DNA of 6,232 bases, taken from positions 1-6,232 of the forward strand of contig JAUXBK010000159.1 in assembly GCA_030619405.1 (NCBI GenBank), read 5' to 3'. Shown one piece after another: positions 6,084 to 6,232 of the stretch (its first letter is position 1; the number at the start of each line of letters is the position of its first letter). Under the pieces are notes generated by a model. That model was given only the letters and a program-made list of their open reading frames with translations. It did no database searches and was not told the DNA's origin. Origin of the DNA: Sedimenticola sp. GTDB taxonomy: Bacteria > Pseudomonadota > Gammaproteobacteria > Chromatiales > Chromatiaceae. The translations under genes and the position numbers were made by a program.

Positions 6084-6179
6084 ACAGGATTTACAGGATT
6101 GTTCAGGATTGTTCAGGATTAACAGAATTTACAGAATTACATAAACCTGTAAATCCTGTTAATCCTGTTAATCCTGTCC
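6084..6179. repeat. Inverted array of 9-10 base units (ACAGGATTT/AATCCTGTT)
   Basis: The left arm holds six units: ACAGGATTT (6084), ACAGGATTG (6093), TTCAGGATTG (6102), TTCAGGATTA (6112), ACAGAATTT (6122) and ACAGAATTA (6131). After a six-base spacer, the right arm holds CCTGTAAAT (6146), CCTGTTAAT (6155), CCTGTTAAT (6164) and CCTGTCC (6173-6179), the inverse complement of the same motif. The arms can fold into a long imperfect hairpin. It follows the transpeptidase gene by about 100 bases and could end its transcript. Reading it as protein gives only PVNPVNPVN. The rest of 5980-6232 is AT-rich with no gene, promoter or RNA that I can support. Confidence 0.8.
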
Positions 6180-6232
6180 ATTTATTGAGACGATTTTGAA
6201 CGGAAATGGCGAGGTCTGTGCTCACAAAAAGC

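Noticed and set aside
6084..6179. Possible CRISPR array because of regularly spaced short repeats
   Set aside because: Units are 9-10 bases, contiguous with no unique spacers, and the second half is inverted. A CRISPR array has repeats of about 24-40 bases in one direction separated by spacers.
5972..6199. Small open frame with PVNPVNPVN at its C-terminus
   Set aside because: The Pro-Val-Asn pattern is just the 9-base repeat read in frame. There is no ribosome site, and the start lies inside the transpeptidase gene.

Overview
This 6.2 kb window is high-GC except for its right end. Its gene content looks like a proteobacterium, most likely a gammaproteobacterium with sulfur or autotrophic metabolism. 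That lineage call is inference from gene content and repeat style; there is no rRNA or other marker gene here.

Layout, left to right. (1) Positions 1-1112, plus strand: two tandem DsrE-like genes. The first is cut by the window edge and encodes a single-pass membrane protein with a C-terminal DsrE-like domain. The second encodes a secreted DsrE-like protein. The two domains are paralogous and share an A-C-G-N-T motif. A strong hairpin follows at 1151-1173. (2) Positions 1181-1887, minus strand: a gene graveyard. A headless and tailless piece of an ATPase with a DUF4143 domain is joined in frame to the start of a RarD/EamA permease. The permease has itself lost its middle and changed frame before its last 35 or so residues. 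(3) Positions 1870-1923: a REP-like inverted repeat that begins where the recognisable ATPase sequence stops. (4) Positions 1962-5105, minus strand: a tight three-gene operon. It encodes the gamma-alpha fused subunit and the beta subunit of a heterodimeric 2-oxoacid:ferredoxin oxidoreductase (KorA/OorA type and KorB/OorB type), then a ferritin-like protein whose start overlaps the korB stop as ATGA. (5) Positions 5227-5979, plus strand, divergent from the operon: a secreted L,D-transpeptidase (YkuD domain, YafK-like). (6) Positions 5980-6232: no gene seen. It is AT-rich and carries an inverted array of 9-10 base units.

The working core is the korAB-ferritin operon. The oxidoreductase interconverts a 2-oxoacid plus CoA and an acyl-CoA plus CO2, using ferredoxin, and such enzymes act oxidatively or in the reductive TCA cycle. 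The coupled ferritin-like protein suggests a link to iron handling or to protection of this oxygen-sensitive enzyme, but that is inference.

The other striking theme is dispersed-type short repeats of four designs, at 1870-1923, 5187-5220, 5911-5952 and 6084-6179. Three of them bracket or enter the transpeptidase gene; one of these encodes its C-terminal tail. I see no phage, CRISPR or complete mobile element, and no clear previously undescribed system.
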